NCBI RefSeq assembly: GCF_001429625.1
Contig: NZ_LMSU01000001.1
Coordinates: forward strand, 1,416,310 to 1,480,309
DNA: 64,000 nt
Source: Nocardioides sp. Soil805
Lineage (GTDB): Bacteria; Actinomycetota; Actinomycetes; Propionibacteriales; Nocardioidaceae
Direction: 5' to 3'
A program made the translations under genes and the position numbers. This document shows, piece by piece, positions 19,308 through 27,927 of this stretch (within the stretch, counting starts at the first letter, position 1; each line of letters opens with the position of its first letter). The notes beneath the pieces are model-generated. The model saw only the letters and a list, made by a program, of their open reading frames with translations, was not told where the DNA came from and made no database searches.

Positions 19308-20591
19308 GTGACGAGTGCGGCGACCACCCCCGTGGCGACGGCGTCCGGGCCCCTCGTGGTGCGGACGACCGCGGTGGACCTCGGGGATCCGGGCTCGACC
19401 CGCCTCCTCGACCTGCTGCCGGCCGACGCGCCGGTCAGCTGGCTGCGCAACGGCGAGGGACTCGTCGGCTGGGGCGTGGCCGCGCAGGTGCGCACCAGCG
19501 GCACGGCGCGCTTCCGCGACGCCGACAAGTGGTGGGCCGAGACGACCGCCCGGGCCGAGGTCACCGACGAGGTCGTCGAGCCCGGCACCGGCCTGGTCGC
19601 CTTCGGCTCGTTCGGCTTCGCCGACGACCCCGGCGACTCGGTGCTGGTCGTGCCCTGCGTCGTGCTCGGTCGTCGCGGCGACCGCGCGTGGGTGACCACC
19701 GTCGGGGAGTCCGCGCTCCACGAGGCACCGGGGCTGGAGCACACCGACGTCCCCCGCGCGCCCGTGGGCCTGAGCTTCGGCGACGGCGCGCTCAACGGCG
19801 AGGCCTGGATGTCGGTCGTCGCCGACGCCGTGGCCCGGATCAACGCCGGCGACCTGGAGAAGGTCGTCCTCGCCCGCGACCTGGTCGCCACCTGCGACGA
19901 GCCGGTCGACGTGCGGTGGCCGCTGCACCGCCTGGCCACCGACTACGCCATGTGCTGGACCTTCCACGTCGACGGGCTCTTCGGCGCCACGCCGGAGATG
20001 CTGGTGCGCCGCGAGCGCGGACTCGTCACGTCCCGGGTGCTCGCCGGGACCATCCGGCGTACCGGCGACGACGAGCGCGACCTGGCCCTCGCCGCCACGC
20101 TGGCGCGCTCCTCCAAGGACCTCGAGGAGCACGAGTACGCCGTCCGCTCGGTCGCCGACGCCCTGGAGCCGCACTGCTCCTCGATGAACGTCCCCGAGGC
20201 CCCGTTCGTCCTGCACCTGCCCAACGTGATGCACCTGGCCACCGACGTGGCCGGCGTCGTGCACGACGCGGCCACCGTCTCCTCCCTCCAGCTCGCCGAG
20301 TCGCTGCACCCCTCGGCCGCCGTCGGTGGCACGCCGACGCCGGAGGCGGTCGCCCTCATCGGCGAGGTCGAGGGCATGGACCGCGACCGCTACGCCGGCC
20401 CCGTGGGCTGGATCGACGCCGCCGGGGACGGCGAGTGGGGCATCGCCCTGCGCTCGGCGCTCGTCCGGGACTCGACGGTGCGGCTCTTCGCCGGCTGCGG
20501 CGTGGTCGGCAGCTCGGACCCCGAGGCGGAGCTGGCCGAGTCCCAGGCCAAGTTCGTCCCGGTCCGCGACGCGCTCTCCGGCGAGATCTGA
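19308..20591 (+). CDS. menF: Isochorismate synthase
   Basis: Chorismate-utilising enzyme (427 aa) that makes isochorismate, the first committed menaquinone step. The chorismate-binding core is clear in the C-terminal half: HPSAAVGGTPTPEAV, GEVEGMDRDRYAGPVGW and GCGVVGSSDPEAELAE. The context of menD, menC, menE, menA and menG favours MenF over siderophore EntC/DhbC. The GTG at 19308 lies seven bases after a TAGGCT box (19295-19300), a leaderless arrangement; an upstream in-frame codon at 19284 is less likely. Confidence 0.9.
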   Translation: MTSAATTPVATASGPLVVRTTAVDLGDPGSTRLLDLLPADAPVSWLRNGEGLVGWGVAAQVRTSGTARFRDADKWWAETTARAEVTDEVVEPGTGLVAFGSFGFADDPGDSVLVVPCVVLGRRGDRAWVTTVGESALHEAPGLEHTDVPRAPVGLSFGDGALNGEAWMSVVADAVARINAGDLEKVVLARDLVATCDEPVDVRWPLHRLATDYAMCWTFHVDGLFGATPEMLVRRERGLVTSRVLAGTIRRTGDDERDLALAATLARSSKDLEEHEYAVRSVADALEPHCSSMNVPEAPFVLHLPNVMHLATDVAGVVHDAATVSSLQLAESLHPSAAVGGTPTPEAVALIGEVEGMDRDRYAGPVGWIDAAGDGEWGIALRSALVRDSTVRLFAGCGVVGSSDPEAELAESQAKFVPVRDALSGEI

Positions 20592-20601
20592 CGGAGCGGA
20601 C

Positions 20602-21237
20602 CTAGAGGTCCTCGCCGGCCCGGCGGCGTACGTACTCCTGCCCCTCGGGGAGCAGGTTGGCCATGTGCGAGGCGACCATGTCGAGGCCGATGTCGCTGTA
20701 GACCCGGTCGTGGATGCCCAGCGACCGCGGCGCCCCGACCTCGCGGACGAAGTCGATGGCCTCGGCGACCTTGAGCCACGGTGCGCTCACCGGTGCGAGG
20801 AGCAGGTCGACCGGGCGCCCGGGCGCGGTCAGCGCGTCACCGGGGTGGTAGATCGCCTGCCCGTCCACCGTCAGGAGGTAGCCGGAGTTGTCGAAGCGGT
20901 CGTAGTCCGGGTGGATCACCGCGTGCTTCTCCCCGACCACCTCGACGGCGATCCCGGACACCTCGAGATGCTCCCCGGGGCGTACGACGCGCACCCGCTC
21001 GGCCACGTCGGGCGCCTGCTCCCGCAGCAGCCTCGCGACCGCCTCGATCGTCCAGATCGGGGCGTCGGAGGCGCGCAGCAGGTCGGGGTGGACGTGGTCG
21101 GCATGCTCGTGGGTGATCAGCACCGCGGTGGCGCCGTCGAGGGCCTCGGGCTCGCTGAAGACGCCCGGATCGAGGACCACGACGGCCTCCTCGTGCTCGA
21201 TGCGGACGCAGGCGTGACCGAACTTCGTGAGGCGCAT
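20602..21237 (-). CDS. Metal-dependent hydrolase, UlaG-like metallo-beta-lactamase fold
   Basis: Small MBL-fold protein (211 aa from the ATG at 21237). The metal site THEHADHVHP (H43, H45, D47, H48) is complete, with a later histidine in YHPGDA. It belongs to the L-ascorbate lactonase/UlaG-like group by its short length and N-terminal KFGHACVRIE, but its substrate cannot be inferred. A TACTGT box ends six bases before the ATG (leaderless pattern). Ends 10 bases from the menF stop, convergent. Confidence 0.85.
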   Translation of the reverse strand: MRLTKFGHACVRIEHEEAVVVLDPGVFSEPEALDGATAVLITHEHADHVHPDLLRASDAPIWTIEAVARLLREQAPDVAERVRVVRPGEHLEVSGIAVEVVGEKHAVIHPDYDRFDNSGYLLTVDGQAIYHPGDALTAPGRPVDLLLAPVSAPWLKVAEAIDFVREVGAPRSLGIHDRVYSDIGLDMVASHMANLLPEGQEYVRRRAGEDL

Positions 21238-21388
21238 CCCCCCACAGTAGGCAGGATCCGCACATTTCGGACGCCTCCGTCCGGACACGGTGTTCGATGC
21301 CGGAGTTCAGGCGATGGAAGTTAAGGTGTGGTCGCCCTCGAGTGCAGTGGGGGAATGACAACCGCACCCGACCCGATTGAGAGAACCC

Positions 21389-22603
21389 ATGTCTGGACGC
21401 CGCGCCCTGGCAGGATCCCTGCTCGCGCTGCTGATGCCCGCGTCGATGATCCTGGTCACGCAGACCAGCTCGTCGAGCGCTGACAGCAACGACTCCATCT
21501 CGACCTCCGTCAGCGAGCGTCGGGCCAAGACCCGCGTGAAGCTGCAGGCCATGCCGCAGATCGTCGGCCAGGGCAAGCGCCCCACGTCGGCCAACTCGGC
21601 CAAGGCCGGCTTCACCGCCACCGTGAAGCCGGGCAAGGCCGGACGCCCCGTCGCCCTGCAGGTGCAGAAGGGCAGCAAGTGGAAGACGGTCAAGAAGGCC
21701 AAGCTGGACAAGAAGGGTCGTGCCGTCTTCGGTGCCCCGATCTCCAAGGGCGGCGCCGCGCTGACCTACCGCGCCACCACCACCGCGTTCAAGGGCTCCA
21801 AGGCCGGCACGAGCAAGTCCGTCAGCACCGCTCGCTGGCTGACCGCGACCTGGACCGACGAGTTCTCCGGCAGCACGCTGAACCCCGCCTGGAACACCCG
21901 CGGTGACACCTACGAGGCCGAGAGCCTCCGCGCCTGCTCCAAGGGCGACCCGCGCGCCGTCTCCGTCGGCGGCGGCACCGCTCGCCTCAGCGTGATCAAG
22001 GACCCCAGCCGGTCCGACAAGTGCGTGGCCAAGAAGGACGGCAAGTCCACCGGCAAGTTCGCCTACCGCCTCAACGGCCACATCGGCACCCAGGGCGCGT
22101 TCTCGTTCAAGTACGGCTTCGCCGCCGCTCGCATCAAGTTCCAGAAGAGCCGCGGCCAGCACGGCGCGTTCTGGATGCAGCCCGCCTCCAGCGTCGAGGG
22201 TGCCACCGACCCGCGCCTGACCGGTGCCGAGATCGACGTCATCGAGTACTTCGGCGACAAGCACCCCGAGGGCGGCCTGACCTCGTTCGTCTACTCGAAG
22301 AACAAGAAGGGCCAGGGCGTCAAGACCGGCTCGTGGATCAAGGACTCCAAGTCCTTCCTGGCCAACAAGCGTGACGGCTGGTCCAAGAGCTACCACGTGT
22401 TCTCGGTCGAGTGGACTCCCAAGGTCTACATCTTCCGCATCGACGGCAAGGAGTCCTACCGCACCAAGGTGGGCGTCTCCGGTCAGCCGCAGTACCCGAT
22501 CCTGAGCATGCTCGCCTCGGACTACGAGATCTCGAAGATCGGCAAGGACAGCAAGCTCCCCCAGACGATGAACGTCGACTGGATCCGGGTCTGGCAGGCC
22601 TGA
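21389..22603 (+). CDS. Secreted glycoside hydrolase family 16 protein
   Basis: Predicted extracellular beta-glucan or galactan hydrolase (404 aa). A signal peptide (~1-32) is followed by a lysine-rich beta-type domain (~45-148, reminiscent of a bacterial Ig-like or carbohydrate-binding module) and a GH16 domain. The catalytic signature ExDxxE appears as AEIDVIEYFGD (E281, D283, E286), with the WI-V-WQA ending typical of the fold. The ATG at 21389 is used; a TTG at 21377 in frame is less likely. Monocistronic, with a candidate TAAGGT box at 21322-21327. Substrate not determinable. Confidence 0.9.
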   Translation: MSGRRALAGSLLALLMPASMILVTQTSSSSADSNDSISTSVSERRAKTRVKLQAMPQIVGQGKRPTSANSAKAGFTATVKPGKAGRPVALQVQKGSKWKTVKKAKLDKKGRAVFGAPISKGGAALTYRATTTAFKGSKAGTSKSVSTARWLTATWTDEFSGSTLNPAWNTRGDTYEAESLRACSKGDPRAVSVGGGTARLSVIKDPSRSDKCVAKKDGKSTGKFAYRLNGHIGTQGAFSFKYGFAAARIKFQKSRGQHGAFWMQPASSVEGATDPRLTGAEIDVIEYFGDKHPEGGLTSFVYSKNKKGQGVKTGSWIKDSKSFLANKRDGWSKSYHVFSVEWTPKVYIFRIDGKESYRTKVGVSGQPQYPILSMLASDYEISKIGKDSKLPQTMNVDWIRVWQA

Positions 22604-22632
22604 GCCACCGGCCCCCGGGCCAGCACCACCGA

Positions 22633-22668
22633 CGACGCGTCGTCCCGCTCCGGCGGGACGGCGCGTCG
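22633..22668 (+). terminator. Strong 16-bp stem-loop after the GH16 gene
   Basis: Arms 22633-22648 and 22653-22668 pair over 16 positions (one G-U wobble) around a TCCG loop, starting 29 bases after the stop codon. No U-tract follows, as is usual in high-GC actinobacteria. Best read as an intrinsic terminator. Confidence 0.6.
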
Positions 22669-22696
22669 CTGCGTTGCGGGGTGGTCCGAGCCCCCC

Positions 22697-22790
22697 TGGC
22701 GGAGTCCCCGCTCAGCCGGGGAGTCCGTCACCGTGTGACGGTTGCAACGGTCACACGGTGGCGGAGTCCCCGCTCGAGCGGGGACTTCAC
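22697..22790. repeat. Nested palindrome cluster between convergent genes
   Basis: A 17-base direct repeat TGGCGGAGTCCCCGCTC occurs at 22697-22713 and 22759-22775, each copy forming its own hairpin (the second extends to the perfect palindrome GTCCCCGCTCGAGCGGGGAC at 22766-22785). Between and partly through them runs a 54-base inverted repeat (22718-22771) with only three non-Watson-Crick pairs, centred on GTTGCAAC (22741-22748). The long stem and the two small hairpins compete for the same GGGG/CCCC tracts. It lies 3' of two converging genes, so bidirectional termination is the plainest reading. Confidence 0.8.
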
Positions 22791-22826
22791 CGCGGCTGCA
22801 GCGCCGGACGGCGTACGCCGCGTGGC

Positions 22827-24701
22827 TCAGCCGGTGAGGTGGTGCACGTAGCACCAGCGCCAGTCCTCGCCGGGCTGGGCCGACTGCATGACCGGGTGCG
22901 TGGTCTCGTGGAAGTGCTCGGTGGCGTGGCGGAAGGGTGAGGAGTCGCAGCAGGCGATGTCCCCGCAGGTCAGGCAGCGACGCAGCGAGACCCAGTGCAC
23001 CCCGGCCTCGACGCACTTCGCGCAGACCAGGTCGGCCCCGACCTCGGTCGGGGGCTGTGCGGGGGACTCGTCGAGGTGCGCGCAGGTGTCACCCCGCACG
23101 AGCCGGGCGTTGCGCCCCTCCTCGAGCTCCTCGGCGTCCCCGACCGCGGCGTCGAGCATCGACTCCTCGACGTCCAGCACCACCAGCACGTCGCGGATGA
23201 CGTCGCTGGCCACGGTGCCGGTGCTGCGGATCTCGAGCACCCGCTCGCGCTCGGCGTTGATCATGGCCAGCCGGACCCGGGCGTAGAGGTCGCTGGGCGA
23301 CTCCTGCCCGGCCGTGGTGGACAGACGCTCCCAAGCGGCGAAGTTGCGCTGCTCGACCCGCTGGCGGATCTGGTCCAGGACACCGTGCGGGTCCTCGGTC
23401 TCCATGTGCTCGAGCTCCTTGAAGCCGGCCTTGGAGGCCTGCTGGAGCACCGAGGCACGGGCCAGCGCGTCGTCGAGCGGGTCGGGCGAGGGCACGCGCA
23501 GCGTGCGGGCCACCCACGGCAGCGAGAGCCCCTGGATGAACAGGGTGCCGGCGACCACGGTGAAGGCGATGAGCAGCAGCACCTCGCGCTGGGGCGTGTC
23601 CTCCGGGATCACGAACGCCGCCGCCAGGGTGACGACGCCGCGCATCCCCGCCCAGCCGAGGACGAAGGTGTACTGCCACGGCGGCTTCTGGCCGCTGTCG
23701 GGGTCCGGGCCGGGGCGGACCAGCGCGTAGCGGGTGGCGAAGACCCAGACCATCCGGAGCACGACGGTGGTGAGCAGCGCCGCCCCGCACACGAGGGCGA
23801 TGCGGCCCGGTGACAGCTCGCTGTCGGCGACCCCCTCGAGGATCCAGCGGGCCTGGAGGCCGATGAGCAGGAAGACGGTGTTCTCCAGCAGGAAGGCGAT
23901 GGTGCGCCAGTTGATGCGCTCGGCGATCCGGGACTGGGCCGTCTGGATGACCGGCGCCTTGTGCCCGAGCAGCAGGCCCGTCACCACGACCGAGATGACG
24001 CCCGAGGAGTGCAGCTCCTCGGCGAGGAGGTAGGCCGCGAACGGGGTCACCAGCGAGATCGCGGTGTCCATCAGCGGGTCGGTGACCAGCTTGCGCACCT
24101 TGGCGACCACGACGAACACCGCGAAGCCGAGCAGCGCGCCTCCCACCGAGGCCCACAGGAAGTCCCGGCCGACGTCGACGAACTCCACGCCCACCAAGGT
24201 GGCGGCCAGCGCGGTGCGCAGCGAGACCAGTGCGGTCGCGTCGTTGAGCAGCGACTCGCCCTCGAGGATGGTCACGATCCGCCGGGGCAGCCCGATCCGC
24301 CGCCCGATGGCGGTGGCCGCGACGGCGTCCGGTGGCGCGACGACCGCGCCGATCGCGAAGGACAGCGGCCACGAGATGACCGGCACCAGCCAGTGCACCA
24401 CGGCGCCGACGCCGAGGGCCGTGAAGAGCACCAGCCCGACCGAGAGCAGCAGGATCGAGCGCCGGTTGGCGTTGAAGTCGACGAGCGAGGTCTGCAGCGC
24501 GGCGGCGTACAGCAGGGGTGGCAGGAAGCCGAGGAGCACCACCTCGGCCTCGAGGCGCACCTCGGGCACGAACGGCAGGAAGGTCCCGACGACACCGACG
24601 AGGATCAGCAGGAGGGGCGCGGGCACGTCGAAGCGCTCGGCCAGGGCGGTGCCGGCGAGGACGACGACCACGAGGGCCACGAGGAAGAGGGCGATCTCCA
24701 C
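22827..24701 (-). CDS. CPA1-type Na+/H+ antiporter with C-terminal UBP-type zinc finger
   Basis: Membrane cation/proton antiporter (624 aa). Residues ~1-400 contain about a dozen helices, with the conserved VVAPPDAVAATAIG (transport-site aspartate) and EGESLLNDATALV. A long cytosolic helical region follows, then from ~residue 540 a zinc-finger-UBP domain: CAHLDE, CAKC, CLTCGDIACC and paired histidines HATEHFHETTHPV. That fold binds the ubiquitin C-terminus in eukaryotes; in actinobacteria it occurs on antiporters with unknown ligand. The GTG at 24701 gives the natural N-terminus of the first helix. Confidence 0.92.
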   Translation of the reverse strand: MEIALFLVALVVVVLAGTALAERFDVPAPLLLILVGVVGTFLPFVPEVRLEAEVVLLGFLPPLLYAAALQTSLVDFNANRRSILLLSVGLVLFTALGVGAVVHWLVPVISWPLSFAIGAVVAPPDAVAATAIGRRIGLPRRIVTILEGESLLNDATALVSLRTALAATLVGVEFVDVGRDFLWASVGGALLGFAVFVVVAKVRKLVTDPLMDTAISLVTPFAAYLLAEELHSSGVISVVVTGLLLGHKAPVIQTAQSRIAERINWRTIAFLLENTVFLLIGLQARWILEGVADSELSPGRIALVCGAALLTTVVLRMVWVFATRYALVRPGPDPDSGQKPPWQYTFVLGWAGMRGVVTLAAAFVIPEDTPQREVLLLIAFTVVAGTLFIQGLSLPWVARTLRVPSPDPLDDALARASVLQQASKAGFKELEHMETEDPHGVLDQIRQRVEQRNFAAWERLSTTAGQESPSDLYARVRLAMINAERERVLEIRSTGTVASDVIRDVLVVLDVEESMLDAAVGDAEELEEGRNARLVRGDTCAHLDESPAQPPTEVGADLVCAKCVEAGVHWVSLRRCLTCGDIACCDSSPFRHATEHFHETTHPVMQSAQPGEDWRWCYVHHLTG

Positions 24702-24723
24702 CCGCAGAGTCTGGCAGCACCAT

Positions 24724-24759
24724 GTGACAGGGATGCTTCGGGTGACAGGGATACTTCGG
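24724..24759 (+). repeat. 18-bp tandem duplication in a divergent promoter
   Basis: GTGACAGGGATGCTTCGG (24724-24741) is followed directly by the same 18 bases with one change (24742-24759, GATACT for GATGCT). The second copy places a GATACT -10-like box six bases before the GTG at 24762. The duplication fills most of the 60-base gap between the antiporter gene (minus) and the next gene (plus). Confidence 0.75.
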
Positions 24760-24761
24760 GC

Positions 24762-26366
24762 GTGCGCCGACTCGCGAGGATCGTGGTGGCCCTCCTCGGC
24801 CTGGCGTTCCTGCTTGCCGGCGCGGGGGCTGCGGCGTACGTCGGCTCCGACGACACCGTCTTCACGCGACCGGCCGACCTCGGCGCGGACGGCCGGCCGG
24901 TGCTCACCGCCCCGGACCTGCTGGCGTGGGACGGGCTGACGGTGACCCTGCGCGCGCAGGCGCCCGGGGGTGTCTTCATCGGGACCGCGCACCCGGTCGA
25001 CGTGGCCGACTTCGTCGGCGACTCCCCGCGGGTGCGGCTCGAGGGCGTCACCCGGGACGGGGTCCTGGCCGCGGAGGTGGGGACCGGCCGGCCGCGGCAC
25101 CCCGAGGACGCCGACTTCTGGACCCGCTCGATGAGCGGACCCGGTCCCCAGGAGCTCACCCTCGACCGCTCCACGGCGGCCGTGCAGTGGGTGATCGCCC
25201 CGCTCGGCGGGGTCGGCCCCACGACCGTCTCGTTCGGGATCACCGTCGACGGGGCGTACGTCGCGGCGCTGGGCGTGGCGGGCGTCGGCCTGCTGCTGCT
25301 CGTGCTCGCCGTCGAGCTGCTGCGTCCCCGGCGGTCCCGGCGCACGCGCGGACCACACGACGGGGAGTCGCCCGGTGCCGCGGCCTCCCCCGTCCGCCGG
25401 GGCGGGGCCCGCAAGGCCGAGCGACCCGGTCGCCGTACCCGCGCCACCGCGGTCTCGCTCGCGGCCGTCCTGCTGGCCGGCGGGTGCCAGCTGCCTCGCC
25501 CCTCCACAGAGGCGAGCGCCACCACGGCACGGTCCAAGGTGTCGCTCACCGAGGCCGACCTGCCGGCTCTCTACGACTCCTACGACCGCCGGCGGGCACG
25601 GGCCGTCGCGGCGTCCGGGCCCCCGGCCTACCGGGACGGTGCGTGGCGCTCCGTGGACCGCGGCCTCGCGCTGGACGTGGACCGTTACGAGACGGCCGCA
25701 CGCCGGCTGATGGCGCTCCGGCCCCCGTCCGCCCCGGCCCACACCGGCGAGCGGGTCTACGCGGCCCGCTTCGACGCCTACCCGATGTGGGCCATGGTCG
25801 CGGCCCGCACCCCCGGCAGCGATCCTGAGCTGCACGTGCTGGTCCGGGACTCGGTGACGTCACCGTGGCTGCTCGAGGCGCGGACCGACGTCACCGGCGA
25901 CCTCCCGGACCCCGGGCGCCCCACAGTCCTGCCCACGGGCGCGGCTCGCGGGGCCGCCATCGCCGCCAGGGACGCGTGGGCCGCCTACCTCACCGGTGGC
26001 GGCGACGCAGACGGGCTGGACGTCGACGACGCCTCCCGCGCATGGCGGCGGGCCATGTCCGACCTCGGGTCGCGGACGATCTTCCGCGACTGGGGGGTCG
26101 CTGCGACCCCGGTGGACGCCCCGGTCCGGGTGGTCGACGTCGCGGACGGCCGCCTGGCCGTGGTGGCCCTGCGGGTCGTCACCCGGTTGCGGGGACGACC
26201 GGACCTCGCGGTGCGGTGGAACCCGCCGTACACCCGGCTCCGGGCCGGGAGGGACGGCGTGCTGGTCGTCGACGAGCTCGCGGTCGGGCTGGTGCACCTG
26301 CCCGACCGGGGTCGCCCCGCGCTGGTCGGGTCGACCTTCAGCGAGGTCCCGGCCGGAGTGCGCTGA
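24762..26366 (+). CDS. Membrane protein of unknown function, three predicted helices
   Basis: Not recognised as a family. The 534-aa product has a first helix (~5-27), an external segment of ~135 residues, a second helix (~164-187), a basic cytosolic linker rich in Arg/Pro, and a third hydrophobic segment (~228-242) ending in LLAGGC followed by a ~290-residue hydrophilic domain. The third segment looks like a lipoprotein signal (basic n-region, hydrophobic core, C242), so the gene may be a fusion of a membrane protein and a lipoprotein, or the cysteine may be chance; no in-frame start codon sits just before it. Leaderless GTG. Its 3' end overlaps menD by 29 bases, convergent. Confidence 0.75.
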   Translation: MRRLARIVVALLGLAFLLAGAGAAAYVGSDDTVFTRPADLGADGRPVLTAPDLLAWDGLTVTLRAQAPGGVFIGTAHPVDVADFVGDSPRVRLEGVTRDGVLAAEVGTGRPRHPEDADFWTRSMSGPGPQELTLDRSTAAVQWVIAPLGGVGPTTVSFGITVDGAYVAALGVAGVGLLLLVLAVELLRPRRSRRTRGPHDGESPGAAASPVRRGGARKAERPGRRTRATAVSLAAVLLAGGCQLPRPSTEASATTARSKVSLTEADLPALYDSYDRRRARAVAASGPPAYRDGAWRSVDRGLALDVDRYETAARRLMALRPPSAPAHTGERVYAARFDAYPMWAMVAARTPGSDPELHVLVRDSVTSPWLLEARTDVTGDLPDPGRPTVLPTGAARGAAIAARDAWAAYLTGGGDADGLDVDDASRAWRRAMSDLGSRTIFRDWGVAATPVDAPVRVVDVADGRLAVVALRVVTRLRGRPDLAVRWNPPYTRLRAGRDGVLVVDELAVGLVHLPDRGRPALVGSTFSEVPAGVR

Positions 26367-27927
26367 TCCGCGCGTCGAGGTCGCGCCGGTTGTCGCGGCG
26401 TACGACGGCCTCCACGACCTCGATGCCCCCGTTGGGCGAGGCGAGCGCCTGCTCGAGCTCGGGCAGGCTCCGCACGCGCAGGTGCGGGGTGCGGGTCGCG
26501 GCGCAGAGGCTGGCCAGGTCGACGTCGTGCGGCGTGCCGAAGAGGGTGTCGAAGGAGTCGCGGTGCTCCTCGGCGCCCTGCTCGAGCATGCTGAAGATCG
26601 AGCCTCCGTTGTCGTTGACGACCACGACGGTGAGGTCCGGCCGCTCCTCCCGGGGACCGAGCACCAGCCCGGTCGCGTCGTGGAGGAAGGTCACGTCCCC
26701 CACCAGGGCCAGCGCCCGGGTGCTGCGGGGCCGGCCGAGGGCGGCGCCGATCGCCGAGGACACGGTGCCGTCGATGCCGGCGAGGCCACGGTTGGCGATC
26801 ACCTTGCGCCGGTCGCCCACGGCGTAGCGCGCGACCATCAGGTCGAGGTCGCGGATCGGGCTGGAGGCGCCCACGTGGAGCAGCCCCCCGGCCGGCAGGG
26901 CCCGGCTGACCGCGCCCGCCACCTCGTACGGCGTGAGGTCCGGCTCGGCGCCCAGCAGCCGGTCGAGCTGGCGGCCGACCGAGCGGTCGGCCTCGCGCCA
27001 CTCCTCGAGCCAGCCCGGGTCGCCGGCCGCGGCCACGAAACGGTCTGCTTCGAGGGCCACCGGGAAGGGTCGGGCCGACCAGAGGCCACGGGCGCGCAGC
27101 GAGACGACCTCGACGTCGGCGCGCGCGAGCAGCCGGGCGACCGGGCGCGACAGGGTCGGGTGGCCGGCGACCACGACCCGCTCGATGCGCTCGCCCAGGT
27201 CGCTGCCGAGCAGCAGCCGGTAGGTGCGGATCGCGTGGTCGCCGGTGCGCGCGCCGCTGGTCGGCTCGGCCAGCAGGGGCCAGCCCGCGGCCTCAGCGAG
27301 CACGCGCGCGGGCGGGCCCGCGTCGTCGCCGGCCACCACGACGGTGCGGGGTCCGGCCGGGAGCCCGACCGACTCGGCGTGCTCGTCGCGCCACGTCATC
27401 TCCCAGGAGTCGGCGGCCGCGTCGGTCCAGGCGTCCTCGGGCACGAGCGGCTCGTCGAGGTGGACGTTGAGGTGGACCGGGCCGCCGGCGCGCCCGATCT
27501 CGACGGCCCCGGCGTCCCCCGCCTCCAGGACGGTGGTCGCGGCGAACGCCCCGAACACCCCCACCTGGTCGGTCGTCTGGTTGGCGCCGGTCCCCCGCAT
27601 CCGCGCCGGCCGGTCGGCGGTCACGACGACGAGGTCGACCCCGGCGTGCGCGGCCTCCATGACGGCGGGCAGCAGGTTGGCGACCGCCGTACCGCTCGTG
27701 CACATGACCGCGGCCCGGGAGCCCACCCGGGTCAGGCCCAGGGCCAGGAACCCGGCGGTCCGCTCGTCGATGCGGGTGTGCAGCCGCAGCAGGCCGGCCC
27801 GGGCGGCGTCGTGGACGGCGAAGGACAGCGGCGCGTTGCGGGACCCGGGGCACAGCACCACCTCGCGCACGCCGGCCGCCATCAGGGCGGAGACGACGGC
27901 CCGGGCGAGTGCGGTGGAGGGGTTCAC
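26338..27927 (-). CDS. menD: SEPHCHC synthase (2-oxoglutarate decarboxylase)
   Basis: ThDP-dependent enzyme joining isochorismate and 2-oxoglutarate in menaquinone synthesis (529 aa). The N-terminal CPGSRNAPLSFA, DERTAGFLALGL with the catalytic-type glutamate, and the C-terminal ThDP/Mg motif GDVTFLHDATGL...NDNGGSIFSML are all present. The GTG at 27927 overlaps the menC stop region as GTGA, placing menE-menC-menD in one transcript in that order. Confidence 0.95.
   Translation of the reverse strand: MNPSTALARAVVSALMAAGVREVVLCPGSRNAPLSFAVHDAARAGLLRLHTRIDERTAGFLALGLTRVGSRAAVMCTSGTAVANLLPAVMEAAHAGVDLVVVTADRPARMRGTGANQTTDQVGVFGAFAATTVLEAGDAGAVEIGRAGGPVHLNVHLDEPLVPEDAWTDAAADSWEMTWRDEHAESVGLPAGPRTVVVAGDDAGPPARVLAEAAGWPLLAEPTSGARTGDHAIRTYRLLLGSDLGERIERVVVAGHPTLSRPVARLLARADVEVVSLRARGLWSARPFPVALEADRFVAAAGDPGWLEEWREADRSVGRQLDRLLGAEPDLTPYEVAGAVSRALPAGGLLHVGASSPIRDLDLMVARYAVGDRRKVIANRGLAGIDGTVSSAIGAALGRPRSTRALALVGDVTFLHDATGLVLGPREERPDLTVVVVNDNGGSIFSMLEQGAEEHRDSFDTLFGTPHDVDLASLCAATRTPHLRVRSLPELEQALASPNGGIEVVEAVVRRDNRRDLDARISALRPGPR

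Noticed and set aside
22730..22759. CRP-type operator (TGTGA...TCACA)
   Set aside because: The half-sites are 12 bases apart instead of six and lie 3' to both flanking genes.
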